Origin: Actinophytocola sp036402745
Lineage (GTDB): Bacteria > Actinomycetota > Actinomycetes > Mycobacteriales > Pseudonocardiaceae
Direction of reading: 5' to 3'
Assembly: GCF_036402745.1 (NCBI RefSeq)
Contig: NZ_DASWSJ010000087.1
Coordinates: 1-64,000, forward strand
DNA: 64,000 nt
The number at the start of each line of letters is the position of its first letter. The stretch's first letter is position 1. Below are positions 34,201 to 41,764 of the stretch, piece by piece. The notes under the pieces are model-generated. The model did not search any database. It was not told where the DNA came from and saw only the letters and a list, made by a program, of their open reading frames with translations. The position numbers and the translations under genes were made by a program.

Positions 34201-35183
34201 TCGCCCCGGCGCACGCGCTGGCCGTCTCCCCGGCCACGCAGAAGGGTGGCGCCCGGGTCGGCACGGACGCGAGCTACACCGTGCACCTGGCCAACAACGG
34301 CTACCAGCCGGACAGCTACGCCATGTCCACCGCGAGCCCGTGGCCGGCCACGGCCTACGACGCGACCTGCACGACGCCGCTGACGAGCACGCCGACCATC
34401 GCCCCCGGCGGCGGTACCGACGTGTGCGTCAAGGTGAGCGTGCCGGCCGCGGCGGCCAACGACGCGACCAACGACACCACGGTGACCGCCACCTCCGCGG
34501 CGGACAGCACGGTGAGCGGCTCCGCGACGCTGACCACCATCGCGGTGGCGGTGGACACGCTGGTGGTCGACGGCGACGGCGGCGCACCCAACGTGCAGTC
34601 GCACTACGCCGACGCGCTGACCGCGAACGGCACCGCGTTCAGCAGCTGGGACCTGGCCGCGGATCCGAAGCTGCCGCGGACCTACCTGACCGCGCACCGC
34701 ACGGTGGTGTGGTTCTCCGGGAACACCTATCCGGCACCGATCACCCCGTACGAGGCCGACCTGAAGGCCTTCCTCGACGGTGGTGGCCGGCTGCTCATGT
34801 CCGGCCAGGACGTGCTGGACCAGGCGGCCGGAACCACGGCGTTCGTGCGGGACTACCTGCACATCGCCTGGGACGGCACGGAACGGCAGAACGACAAGGC
34901 CACCGCGGCCGTGCACGGCGTGGCCGCGAACCCGGTCTCCGACGGGATCGGCGCGGTGCCGCTGGACCACACGGTGCTCAACGCCGCGTTCGAGGACCAG
35001 GTGACCCCGATCGCCCCGGCGACCGGCGCGTTCACCGACGACTCGGCCGCGACCGACGCGCTGAGCGTGGCCGCCGGCCCGTACAAGGTGGTGTTCCTCG
35101 CCTTCCCGTTCGAGGCGTACGGAACCGCGGCCCAGAAGGCGGACCTGATGCACCGGGTCCAGACCTACTTCGCCGCCCCCTGA
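31263..35183 (+). CDS. Large secreted BNR/Vps10-like beta-propeller protein with DUF11 repeat
   Basis: This 1306-residue protein has a signal peptide ending near residue 33 (VALA before DPPVDD). Residues about 100-860 are repeated BNR/sortilin-type blades with Asp-box signatures such as YRSNDGGVTW, SADGGATW, STDGGATW and TTDGGQHW. A DUF11-type domain follows (about 862-965, with ITVRNVGNAPATGVRI), then a beta-rich domain and a C-terminal region (about 1100-1306) that resembles class I glutamine-amidotransferase-like or ThuA-like folds (FLDGGGRLLMSGQDVLD). Asp-box propellers bind or cut carbohydrates, but I see no complete sialidase active site, so an enzymatic role is unproven. It stands alone between the NRPS operon and a strong terminator. 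Confidence 0.85.
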   Translation: MVHLRSLARFRSFAAVLLVAPLVTVSGSVALADPPVDDTPVLLTPKGEHETGGEGQSFDKLRDAYYWSRLLAGDDALTFEQAATYRSRAATAANGMSVETRRGATRGGTWNSVGPDPIVQVARTSNTFEAVSGRIGALVIRNDGTIVLGAAQGGVWTYDTEAKTWTSRTPDANTQSVGALALAPSDDRIIYLGSGEGALSGDSYYGDGVYRSNDGGVTWARVSGDQFNGQSTSSIVVDPANPDHLYLATLRGRGGVRRTTAPSTTPFGVWESRDGGRHWSLKKGTTDELHGATDLALDPQDPRVLYASFWGDGLYRSADGGATWASALGDLPKGNYLEGGTRFSLGLSHPAGDAHPTLYTGFDYFDLSDEYHRARLYKSTDDGAHWTATQTGTGTDSILDYCGTQCFYDNVVKPDPTNPDVIYLAGSYGYNNSPQSGGVYRSTDGGATWKNLGYDLHPDFHAIALQANDTKHIAIGNDGGVWQSPDGGGRTGAGQPLSAADWENLNGTVNPSTGALVHSTGLRITQFVSMATVPQVPGQFWGGTQDNGTLRRSLANNRWFDQAGGDGGQVIVDQTTTNPTNPALPAYVFGTYFGISPYRYNPSQVGTFFGNEAIDGGINMSDRSEFYVPWVQNRANPNQMFLGTYRLYRSDNVEAPSAGDVHFDVISPDLTTGCTGPAPNGARGCLITAIGVADGGDGAYVGTDDGVVSVSPNAVTSDSPSWTRVGRGTLPNRPVAQFAVDRSNWRTAYAVYAGFGSATPNNRGHVFKTTDGGQHWRDISGSLPDIPVNSVILDPSSDDTLYVGTDVGPFVSTNSGHSWKRLGAGIPKVSVWQLDYDASHATLAAGTHGRAAYTLDTGVKLPALVVSKSDDGTPVGPGRDVHYKITVRNVGNAPATGVRIDEPIPARTSFVSAGSGGTFSNGKVHWRNLTVPAGESTTVDLTVRIASSLPGSVTSIVNDGIVVDSAEGVDATGSPHTVKIAPAHALAVSPATQKGGARVGTDASYTVHLANNGYQPDSYAMSTASPWPATAYDATCTTPLTSTPTIAPGGGTDVCVKVSVPAAAANDATNDTTVTATSAADSTVSGSATLTTIAVAVDTLVVDGDGGAPNVQSHYADALTANGTAFSSWDLAADPKLPRTYLTAHRTVVWFSGNTYPAPITPYEADLKAFLDGGGRLLMSGQDVLDQAAGTTAFVRDYLHIAWDGTERQNDKATAAVHGVAANPVSDGIGAVPLDHTVLNAAFEDQVTPIAPATGAFTDDSAATDALSVAAGPYKVVFLAFPFEAYGTAAQKADLMHRVQTYFAAP

Positions 35184-35192
35184 TCGGACCGT

Positions 35193-35226
35193 CCGGGTGC
35201 CCCGTGATCTCTCGCGGGGCACCCGG
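35193..35226. terminator. Strong hairpin terminator between convergent genes
   Basis: A perfect 12-bp inverted repeat (CCGGGTGCCCCG and its complement) encloses a 10-base loop, 10 bp after the stop of the propeller gene and 20 bp from the end of the convergent MmcQ gene. No T run follows, as is usual in actinomycetes. It can serve both directions. Confidence 0.8.
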
Positions 35227-35245
35227 GCTTCCGGTCACCGCGCCG

Positions 35246-35605
35246 TCATCGGAGCGGGTGTTCCTCGACCAGCGCGTCGGGGGCCGACAGGCGCCATGCC
35301 TCGTACAGCAGCTCGGTCAGCTCGTCCGCGTCGATCTTCGGCAGGTGGACCACCACCCAGCCGAAGCCGCCGGCGGTGAACTGCACCTCGAACACCTCCG
35401 GGCGCTCCGCGACCAGCGCGAGCTGCTCGGACAGCGTCTGCTTCAGGCCGACCGTCTTCGTCCGCGGCCAGTGGTAGCCGAACCGCTTGCCACACACGCT
35501 GAAGGACAGGTAGTCCCTCGCCTCCGCGCGCTCGACCTCGGCGAGCTCGTCCACCATCCGCAGGAACTGACCACTGGGCACACCCACGCGATCATTCTCG
35601 CGCAC
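35246..35605 (-). CDS. MmcQ/YjbR family protein
   Basis: This 119-residue protein fits the MmcQ/YjbR fold (PSGQFLRMVDELAEV at the start, FGYHWPRTKTVGLKQTLSEQLAL, GWVVVHLPKIDADELTELLYEAWRLSAP). Members are small alpha/beta proteins, sometimes called DNA-binding, with no firm function. The GTG start at 35605 follows a GAGGCGG stretch. A shorter start at GTG nearer the conserved region (VGVPSGQ) is equally possible. The gene lies 6 bp after the antiporter gene and is probably co-transcribed with it. Confidence 0.8.
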   Translation of the reverse strand: MRENDRVGVPSGQFLRMVDELAEVERAEARDYLSFSVCGKRFGYHWPRTKTVGLKQTLSEQLALVAERPEVFEVQFTAGGFGWVVVHLPKIDADELTELLYEAWRLSAPDALVEEHPLR

Positions 35606-35611
35606 GCCGCC

Positions 35612-37489
35612 TCAGCCCAGCTGCTTGTCCACGTAGCACCAGCGCCACGTCTCGCCCGGCTCGTAGCTGCGCATCACCGGGTGGCGGGAGTCGTAGAAGT
35701 GCTGGGTCGCGTGCTTGCGCGGCGAGGAGTCGCAGCAGCCGACGGTGCCGCACTTGAGGCACAGGCGCAGGTGCACCCACGTCGTGCCCTCCTTGACGCA
35801 GGCGGGACAGCTGTCCCTGGCACTCGGCTCGACCTCCTTCCACTCGTGGGTCAGGTGCTTGCACGACCCCGCCGTGGTGGCGGGGGTGCGCAGCTCGCGG
35901 TCGGTCCCCGCCGGCTCCGCGTCGTCGCGGTCGAGCATCGACTCCTCGATGTCGAGGCGCAGCAGGACCCGGCGCAGGACGACGTCGTCGGCGGTGCCGT
36001 TGTCGCGGGCCTTCAGCGCCTGCTCGCGCTCGACCCGCAGCAGCTCCAGGCGCAGCCGCCGGTACGCGTCGCTCGGGGTCTCGGCCAGCGCGCTCTGCCG
36101 GCCCAGTTGCTCCCACGCCGAGTCGCTCCGGTCCCGCAGCCGGTCGCGCAGCCGCCCGATGACCTCCGGCGGGTCGTTGGGACCGCGGATCTCCTCGAGC
36201 CGCGCCAGTGCCACGTGCGTCATGTCGTTGAGCACGGCGGCTTCCTGCAGCGCGTCCTCCGCCGGGTCGGGAGGGGGCAGCCGCAGCCGCCGGATCAGGC
36301 CCGGCAGGGTCATGCCCTGGATGACGAGCGTCCCGGCCACGACGACGAACGCGGCGAGCACGAGCACCGCGCGCTGCGGGGTGTCGGCGGGCAGGATGAA
36401 CGCGGCGGCGAGCGTGACCACGCCGCGCATGCCGGCCCACGCGATCACCGCGGAGTAGCGCCACGGCCAGACGTGGGTCCGGGTGACGGCCCAGCGCCTG
36501 GTGATCCGCTTGACCGTGCCGATGCCGATCAGCCACAGCACGCGCGTCAGGATCGTCGCGCCGAGCACGGCCGCGCAGATGCCGACGATCGTGCCGAGCG
36601 GCAGGTCGCTGTTCGCCACCTGCTCGATGATCTGCCGCACCTGCAGGCCGATCAGCAGGAAGACCATGTTCTCCAGCAGGAACTGGATGGTCTGCCAGTT
36701 GTGCCGGCTCGCCAGCCGCGCGGAGCCGGACAGGATGGCCGGCGACCTGTGCCCGATGATGATCCCGGCGATGACCACCGCGAACACACCCGAGCCGTGG
36801 ATCGCCTCGGCGAGCAGGTAGGCGACGAACGGCACGGCGAACGACAGCGCGGTGTCGGTCACGAGGTCGTCCAGCCGGGCCCGCACCATCGTGGTGGCGA
36901 ACCCGACCACGGCACCCACGAGCGCGCCGCCGACGGCCGCGAGCACGAAGTCGAGGCCGACCTGCCACAGCGTGATCGACCCGGAGATCGCGGCGATGGC
37001 GGTGCGCAGGGCCACCAGCGCGGCCGCGTCGTTGAACAGGCTCTCGCCCTCGAGCAGCCGGACCAGCTTGCGCGGCATGCCGACCCGGCGCGCGACGGCA
37101 CTCGCCGCGACCGCGTCCGGCGGCGCCACCACCGCGCCCAGCGCGATGCCCGCGGCGAGCGGCAGGCCCGGCACGACGGCCCAGGCGACCAGCCCGACGC
37201 CGATCGTCGTGAACGCGACCAGGCCCACCGACAGCAGCGCGATCGGTCCGCGCAGCTTGCGGAAGTCGAGCAGCGACGTCTGGATCGCCGCCGAGTACAG
37301 CAGCGGCGGCAGCAGGCCGACCAGCACGACCTCGGGGGACAGGCGGTACTCCGGCACACCGGGCAGGTAGGACGCGGCGACCCCCACGGCGATCAGGCAC
37401 AGCGGCGGCGGCCAGTCGAGGCGTCGCGCGACCGCCGTGACGACGAGGACCGTCACGACCAGCGCCACCAACTCCGCCGCGATGTGCAC
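35612..37489 (-). CDS. CPA1 Na+/H+ antiporter with C-terminal UBP-type zinc finger
   Basis: The protein has 625 residues. Residues about 1-415 form some twelve membrane segments of a CPA1 sodium/proton exchanger (VVAPPDAVAASAVARR and EGESLFNDAAALVA are the ion-site regions). A cytoplasmic helical part follows, then a zinc finger of the ubiquitin-hydrolase (UBP) type at about 535-615: CKHLTHEW, CPAC, CLKCGTVGCCDSS, HATQHF, HPVMRSYEPGETWRWCYVD. In eukaryotes this finger binds the free tail of ubiquitin. In bacteria, with no ubiquitin, its ligand is unknown. The gene is transcribed together with the MmcQ gene. Confidence 0.92.
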   Translation of the reverse strand: MHIAAELVALVVTVLVVTAVARRLDWPPPLCLIAVGVAASYLPGVPEYRLSPEVVLVGLLPPLLYSAAIQTSLLDFRKLRGPIALLSVGLVAFTTIGVGLVAWAVVPGLPLAAGIALGAVVAPPDAVAASAVARRVGMPRKLVRLLEGESLFNDAAALVALRTAIAAISGSITLWQVGLDFVLAAVGGALVGAVVGFATTMVRARLDDLVTDTALSFAVPFVAYLLAEAIHGSGVFAVVIAGIIIGHRSPAILSGSARLASRHNWQTIQFLLENMVFLLIGLQVRQIIEQVANSDLPLGTIVGICAAVLGATILTRVLWLIGIGTVKRITRRWAVTRTHVWPWRYSAVIAWAGMRGVVTLAAAFILPADTPQRAVLVLAAFVVVAGTLVIQGMTLPGLIRRLRLPPPDPAEDALQEAAVLNDMTHVALARLEEIRGPNDPPEVIGRLRDRLRDRSDSAWEQLGRQSALAETPSDAYRRLRLELLRVEREQALKARDNGTADDVVLRRVLLRLDIEESMLDRDDAEPAGTDRELRTPATTAGSCKHLTHEWKEVEPSARDSCPACVKEGTTWVHLRLCLKCGTVGCCDSSPRKHATQHFYDSRHPVMRSYEPGETWRWCYVDKQLG

Positions 37490-37523
37490 GACGCAATCAT
37501 GGCCCCGGATCGCCCGGCCGCGC

Positions 37524-37541
37524 CCGCCGGCCGATCGGCGG
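37524..37541. terminator. Possible hairpin terminator
   Basis: CCGCCG and CGGCGG (6-bp stem, 6-base loop) lie just beyond the stop of the response regulator gene, within a longer imperfect GC-rich inverted repeat. There is no T run. The antiporter promoter must also lie in this 67-bp gap. Confidence 0.4.
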
Positions 37542-37556
37542 ACGGGGCCGGCAGGC

Positions 37557-38234
37557 TCAGCCGGGTTCGTTGGGGCGGGTCAGGCCCAGGTCGTAGGCGA
37601 GGATCACGGCCTGGATGCGGTCGCGGGCGCCGATCTTCGCCAGCACCCGGCCGACGTGGGTCTTGACGGTGGACTCCGACAGCACCAGGCGCTCGGCGAT
37701 CTCGCCGTTGGTCCACCCGTGCCCGATGGCGACCAGGATCTCCCGCTCCCGGTCGGTCAGCGCCTGCCAGCGGGGGTCCAGCCGGCCCTCCTGGTCCGGC
37801 GGGGTCGCGGGCAGGTGGTGGACGTAGGCGTCGAGCAGGCGCCGGGTGAGCGCGGGGGCGATGACCGCGTCGCCCCCGGCGACCGCGCGGATCCCGGCCA
37901 GCAGCTCCTCCGGGCGGGCGTCCTTGAGGAGGAAGCCGCTGGCTCCCGCCCGCAGCGCGGCATGGGCGTACTCGTCGAGGTCGAACGTGGTGAGGACGAG
38001 GATGCGCGAGCGCCCGCCGGCGGCGACGATGCGCCGGGTGGCCTCGATGCCGTCCATGCCGGGCATCCGGACGTCCATGAGGACGACGTCGGGCCGCAGT
38101 TCGGCCGCCCTGCGCACGGCCTCGGCCCCGTGCGCGGCCTCGCCGACCACCTCGGTGTCGGGCGTGGCCTCCAGCAGCATGCGGAAGCCGAAGCGCTGCA
38201 GGGGCTGGTCGTCCACGATGAGGACGGTGGTCAC
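37557..38234 (-). CDS. NarL/LuxR-type response regulator
   Basis: This 225-residue protein has a receiver domain (IVDDQ, phosphoacceptor Asp in DVVLMDVRMPG, conserved Lys in FLLKDA) and a C-terminal LuxR helix-turn-helix (LTDREREILVAIGHGWTNGEIAERLVLSESTVKTHVGRVLAKIG). The GTG start at 38234 overlaps the stop of the histidine kinase gene (GTGA). It is the output of the kinase encoded just upstream and probably controls the ABC transporter of the same operon, possibly through the palindrome at 41428-41445. Confidence 0.93.
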   Translation of the reverse strand: MTTVLIVDDQPLQRFGFRMLLEATPDTEVVGEAAHGAEAVRRAAELRPDVVLMDVRMPGMDGIEATRRIVAAGGRSRILVLTTFDLDEYAHAALRAGASGFLLKDARPEELLAGIRAVAGGDAVIAPALTRRLLDAYVHHLPATPPDQEGRLDPRWQALTDREREILVAIGHGWTNGEIAERLVLSESTVKTHVGRVLAKIGARDRIQAVILAYDLGLTRPNEPG

Positions 38235-39514
38235 GTGGGGCCGCCCGGGAGCGGGCTGAGGTCGAGGACGGCCTGCACGGTCCACCCGCCACCGGGGGCG
38301 GGACCCGCGGTGACCGTGCCGCCGTAGAGGGCCGCGCGTTCTCTCATGCCGGCCAGCCCGTGCCCTTCCTCGTGCGGCGGCTCGCTCGTGCCGCCGGGCC
38401 GCCCGCTGTCCTCGACGCGGACGCACAGCCGTGCGGCCTCGACCGTCACCCCGACGTGGACGAGGGTATCGGGGCCGGCGTGCTTGAGGGAGTTGGTGAG
38501 CGCCTCCTGGACGATCCGGTAGGCCATCACCTGCACCCCGCGGTCCAGGATGTCCAGCTCGCCGCGGGAGCTGTAGACGACCTCCGGTCCGGCCGCGCGG
38601 ATGCGCGCGCACAACGCCTCGAGGTCGGCGATCCGGGGCTGGGGGTTGAGCTCGGGCTCGTCGGTCTGCTCGCGCAGGACGCCGAGCATCCGCCGCAGCT
38701 CGCCCAAAGCCTGGCGACCGGAGTCCCCGATGAGCCGCAGCGCCTCCGGGCCCCGCTGCGGCGTGACCTCCGCCGCGTACGCGCCGCCGTCGGCCAGGGT
38801 GATGATGACCGACAGGTTGTGGCCGATGATGTCGTGCATCTCCCGGGCCACCCGGGTGCGCTCGGTGGCGGCGGCCAGCTTGCTGCGCTGGTCGCGCTCG
38901 ACCTCCAGGCGCGCCGCGCGCTCCCGCAGGCTGGCGAGCTGGGCCCGGCGCACCCGCACCGCGAAGCCCAGCGCGACGGCCGCGGTGGCGGCGCTGAGCA
39001 GGAAGAACAACGCCTCCCACACGGACACCGCGCTGGACACGCGCACGGCAACCGGGACCATGAGGCCGATCGTGGCCGCGCACGCCCACGGCAGTCGCCG
39101 CAGCCGTCCGTGCAACGCCAGGCTGTACAAGGCGATGAGCAGCGCGACGTCCGCCCGCAGGAACGCGCCCAGCGACCACTGCACCAGGAACACCACCGCG
39201 ATCGCGCCGAACGCCAGCGACGGTGCCCTGCGCCGCCACAGCAGCGGCAGCAGCAGGCCGGCCTGCAACGCGAGCACGCCGGCCACGGGCAGGTGGGTGA
39301 ACGCGATCGGCGGGTCCCGCGGGTCGCCGTGCTCGCCGCCGCGCGCGAGGTCCGGCAGGCAGAACAGGACGAAGACCCCGGCGATCAGGGCCGTGTCGAG
39401 GATCCACGGGTGGTCCCGGTCGGCCTTCCGCATCCGCTGGCCGACCTGGGTCAGCCGGTTGACCAGCGGATGCGGCGGCACACCGGTGATGCCATCGCCG
39501 CTCACGGGTGTCAC
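38231..39514 (-). CDS. NarL-family sensor histidine kinase
   Basis: The 427-residue protein has several membrane segments in its first 190 residues, with little sequence outside the membrane, then a HisKA_3 dimerisation helix (REMHDIIGHNLSVII, His is the phosphorylation site) and a HATPase domain (YRIVQEALTNSLKHAG, then GHGLAGMRERAALYGG). Kinases with so little external sequence often sense membrane stress or antibiotics together with an ABC transporter, and one is encoded directly upstream here. The GTG at 39514 is my chosen start. A second GTG at 39505 is possible. Confidence 0.92.
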   Translation of the reverse strand: MTPVSGDGITGVPPHPLVNRLTQVGQRMRKADRDHPWILDTALIAGVFVLFCLPDLARGGEHGDPRDPPIAFTHLPVAGVLALQAGLLLPLLWRRRAPSLAFGAIAVVFLVQWSLGAFLRADVALLIALYSLALHGRLRRLPWACAATIGLMVPVAVRVSSAVSVWEALFFLLSAATAAVALGFAVRVRRAQLASLRERAARLEVERDQRSKLAAATERTRVAREMHDIIGHNLSVIITLADGGAYAAEVTPQRGPEALRLIGDSGRQALGELRRMLGVLREQTDEPELNPQPRIADLEALCARIRAAGPEVVYSSRGELDILDRGVQVMAYRIVQEALTNSLKHAGPDTLVHVGVTVEAARLCVRVEDSGRPGGTSEPPHEEGHGLAGMRERAALYGGTVTAGPAPGGGWTVQAVLDLSPLPGGPT

Positions 39515-39531
39515 CTGTCCATCGTGGACTG

Positions 39532-40380
39532 TCAGGCGTCCGTGCGCACCAGCCGGTAGGCGGCCCCGCCCAGCGCCAGCACCGTCCAGCCGAGGAAGAC
39601 GAGCAACCCGGCGGTGGGGGACAGCGTGGTGGAGTCGTGCGTCAGCGCGAACATCGACTGGCCGGCGTTGCTGGGCAGGTACGGGCTGATGTTGTCCTGC
39701 CACGCGGTGGGCAGCAGCGAGATCAGGCCGGGGATCAGCATCAGCGCACCGACGAGCACCGAGATGCCCCCCGCGATCGAGCGCAGCAGGGCGCCGAGGG
39801 CGGCACCGATCACCGCGACCAGGCCGAGGTAGAGACCCGCGCCCAGCAGGCTGCGCAGCACGCCGGGATCCGACAGCGTGATCGCCGCGGGAGTGCCGGA
39901 GAGGATGGCGCTGTCGATCGGGAACGTGATGAACACCCCGACCGTGGCGACCACCAGCGCGACCACGCCGTACACCGCCGCCTTGGACCACAGCACGGGC
40001 AGCCGCCGCGGGACCGCGGCCAGCGTGGAGCGGATCATGCCGGTGGAGTATTCGCCCGCGGTGACCAGAACGCCGAGCACGCCCAGCGCCAGCTGCGCGA
40101 AGTTCGTGCCGAACAAGGCCAGGGTGACGGCGCTCGCGTTGGCGAAGTCCGGGTCCATCTGCTGGCCGGAGCTGATCCTGGACTTGTACTGCGCCGCGGC
40201 GATCAGGCCGAAGGCCACCAGGAAGACGAGGGCGAGGGCGAGGGTGATCCAGGTGGAGCGCAGCGACCACAGCTTCGCCCACTCCGAGCGCAGCACCCGC
40301 AGCGCGGTGACCTTGTAGACCGGGCGGGTCGGCGGCGCGGGGGTGGCCGCGGAGGGCAGGGGAGAGGTGACGGTGCTCAT
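39532..40380 (-). CDS. ABC transporter permease (ABC-2 type)
   Basis: This 282-residue protein has about six membrane spans (starting WSLRSTWITLALALVFLVAFG). The pattern VTALRVLRSEWAKLWSLRSTW at the N-terminus and the middle stretch AGEYSTGMIRSTLAAVPRR are typical of actinobacterial ABC-2 permeases paired with drug-type ATPases. The ATG at 40380 overlaps the stop of the ATPase gene. It forms an exporter with that ATPase, probably for a peptide antibiotic or a membrane-active compound. Confidence 0.9.
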   Translation of the reverse strand: MSTVTSPLPSAATPAPPTRPVYKVTALRVLRSEWAKLWSLRSTWITLALALVFLVAFGLIAAAQYKSRISSGQQMDPDFANASAVTLALFGTNFAQLALGVLGVLVTAGEYSTGMIRSTLAAVPRRLPVLWSKAAVYGVVALVVATVGVFITFPIDSAILSGTPAAITLSDPGVLRSLLGAGLYLGLVAVIGAALGALLRSIAGGISVLVGALMLIPGLISLLPTAWQDNISPYLPSNAGQSMFALTHDSTTLSPTAGLLVFLGWTVLALGGAAYRLVRTDA

Positions 40381-41315
40381 GCCGCGCTCCCCAGGGTCTC
40401 GGTGGCGCCGGTGCTGCCGTGGTACTCGACGGCGTCGCGGGTCAGCTCCATGAAGGCCTCCTCCAGCGAGGACGTCCTCGCGCTGAGCTCGAACAACGCG
40501 ATGCCGTGCTCGGCGGCCCTGAGGCCGATGTCGCGTGCGGACAAGCCGGTCACCTGCAGCTCCTCGGAACCGGCGTGGCCGGTGATCTCGACGCCCTGGC
40601 CGGCCAGGACCTCGCGCAGGCGGGCCGGGTCGGCGGTGGCGACCTTCACCGTGTCGCCGCCGGCCTGGCGGACCAGCTCCTGCACGGTCGTGTCGGCGAG
40701 CAGCCGGCCGCGGCCGACGATGATGAGGTGCTCGGCGACCAGTGCCATCTCGGTCATCAGGTGCGAGGACACGAAGACGGTGCGCCCGTCGGCGGCGAGC
40801 CGGGTGAGCAGGTTGCGGATCCACAGGACACCCTCGGGGTCCAGCCCGTTGACCGGCTCGTCGAGCATCACCGTGGCCGGGTCGCCCAGCAGCGCCGCGG
40901 CGATGCCGAGGCGCTGGCCCATGCCGAGGGAGAACCCGCCGGCCCGCTTCTTCGCGACGGACTGCAGCCCGGTCAGCTCGATCACCTCGTGCACCCGCCG
41001 GAGCGGGATCCCGTGGGTGTAGGCCTGCGCCGCCAGGTGGTCGAAGGCGGTGCGGCCCGGGTGGATCGACTTGGCCTCCAAGAGGGCCCCGACCTCCTGC
41101 AGTGGTGCGCTGTGCTCGGCGTAGCGGCGGCCGTTGACGATGACGGAGCCGCTGGTCGGGGCGTCGAGCCCGATGACCATCCGCATCGTGGTGGACTTGC
41201 CCGCGCCGTTCGGTCCCAGGAAGCCCGTCACGGTTCCCGGCTTGACGGTGAAGTCCAGCCGGTCCACCGCCGTCTTCTCCCCGTACCGCTTCGTCAGCTG
41301 GTGTGCCTCGATCAT
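40377..41315 (-). CDS. ABC transporter ATP-binding protein
   Basis: This 312-residue ATPase has Walker A GPNGAGKST, a signature LGMGQRLGIA in place of LSGGQ, and Walker B VMLDEP, followed by a C-terminal domain that in this DrrA/BcrA-like group contacts the permease. It is the first gene of a four-gene operon (ATPase, permease, kinase, regulator), each overlapping or nearly overlapping the next. The ATG at 41315 starts the conserved MIEAHQLTKRYG. A longer frame reaches 41336 but adds residues not usual in the family. Confidence 0.92.
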   Translation of the reverse strand: MIEAHQLTKRYGEKTAVDRLDFTVKPGTVTGFLGPNGAGKSTTMRMVIGLDAPTSGSVIVNGRRYAEHSAPLQEVGALLEAKSIHPGRTAFDHLAAQAYTHGIPLRRVHEVIELTGLQSVAKKRAGGFSLGMGQRLGIAAALLGDPATVMLDEPVNGLDPEGVLWIRNLLTRLAADGRTVFVSSHLMTEMALVAEHLIIVGRGRLLADTTVQELVRQAGGDTVKVATADPARLREVLAGQGVEITGHAGSEELQVTGLSARDIGLRAAEHGIALFELSARTSSLEEAFMELTRDAVEYHGSTGATETLGSAA

Positions 41316-41396
41316 CGCTTCGTCCCCTGCGTCCACACGGGCCGGACGTCCCGGCCCGTCACACCCGCAACGCTATGGCCGGGACCCGCGCGATCC

Positions 41397-41445
41397 GTGG
41401 TACCGCGGAGGGAACTCCCCGCGGCGCGTGGTACCGCGGTACCAC
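41397..41445. promoter_or_regulatory. Putative operator of the ABC/two-component operon
   Basis: GTGGTACCGCGG occurs at 41397-41408 and again as the left part of an 18-bp perfect palindrome, GTGGTACCGCGGTACCAC, at 41428-41445. Both sit 80-130 bp upstream of the ATPase start, where a NarL-type regulator would bind. The palindrome also lies 7 bp past the stop of the small membrane protein gene, so it could double as a terminator hairpin. Confidence 0.5.
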
Positions 41446-41452
41446 CCGGCGG

Positions 41453-41764
41453 TCAGCGGCCGTCACCCTCGCCGCGGCCGTCCTCCTGCTGGCGGCTGTG
41501 GCCACCCCGGTCGTCGCCACCGTCGCCCTCCTCGTCGCCGCCGACCAGCGCGGTGACGCCCGCGCCGATCGCGCCGCCCAGCACCAGGACGGCGACGAGC
41601 TGCGCGACGCGGTTGCGGACGAGCGCGCCCGCGTCCTGCGCCAGCCGGCCGCGCTTGCGCTCGGCCGGCGGCGTGCTCACGGTCGGCTGGTCAGCCGGCG
41701 GCGGCGGTGTGCTCGCGCTCGGCTCGTCGGGCGTCGGCTGCGTCGGCTGGTCCGGCGTGGTCAT
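41453..41764 (-). CDS. Small Pro/Thr-rich single-span membrane protein, hypothetical
   Basis: The frame encodes 103 residues: a Pro/Thr/Ser-rich N-terminus, a basic patch (ERKRGR), one hydrophobic span (VAQLVAVLVLGGAIGAGVTALV) and a Gly/Asp-rich tail. I do not recognise a family. Its ATG lies 74 bp inside the 3' end of the glycosyltransferase gene, which is a long overlap, so the start may be further downstream or the gene may not be real. A GAAGAGAG sequence precedes the ATG. Confidence 0.5.
   Translation of the reverse strand: MTTPDQPTQPTPDEPSASTPPPPADQPTVSTPPAERKRGRLAQDAGALVRNRVAQLVAVLVLGGAIGAGVTALVGGDEEGDGGDDRGGHSRQQEDGRGEGDGR

Noticed and set aside
33149..37666. Open frame of about 1500 codons on the plus strand across the terminator and antiporter region
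   Set aside because: It runs antisense to the antiporter and through the hairpin, and encodes low-complexity Arg/Gly/Pro sequence.
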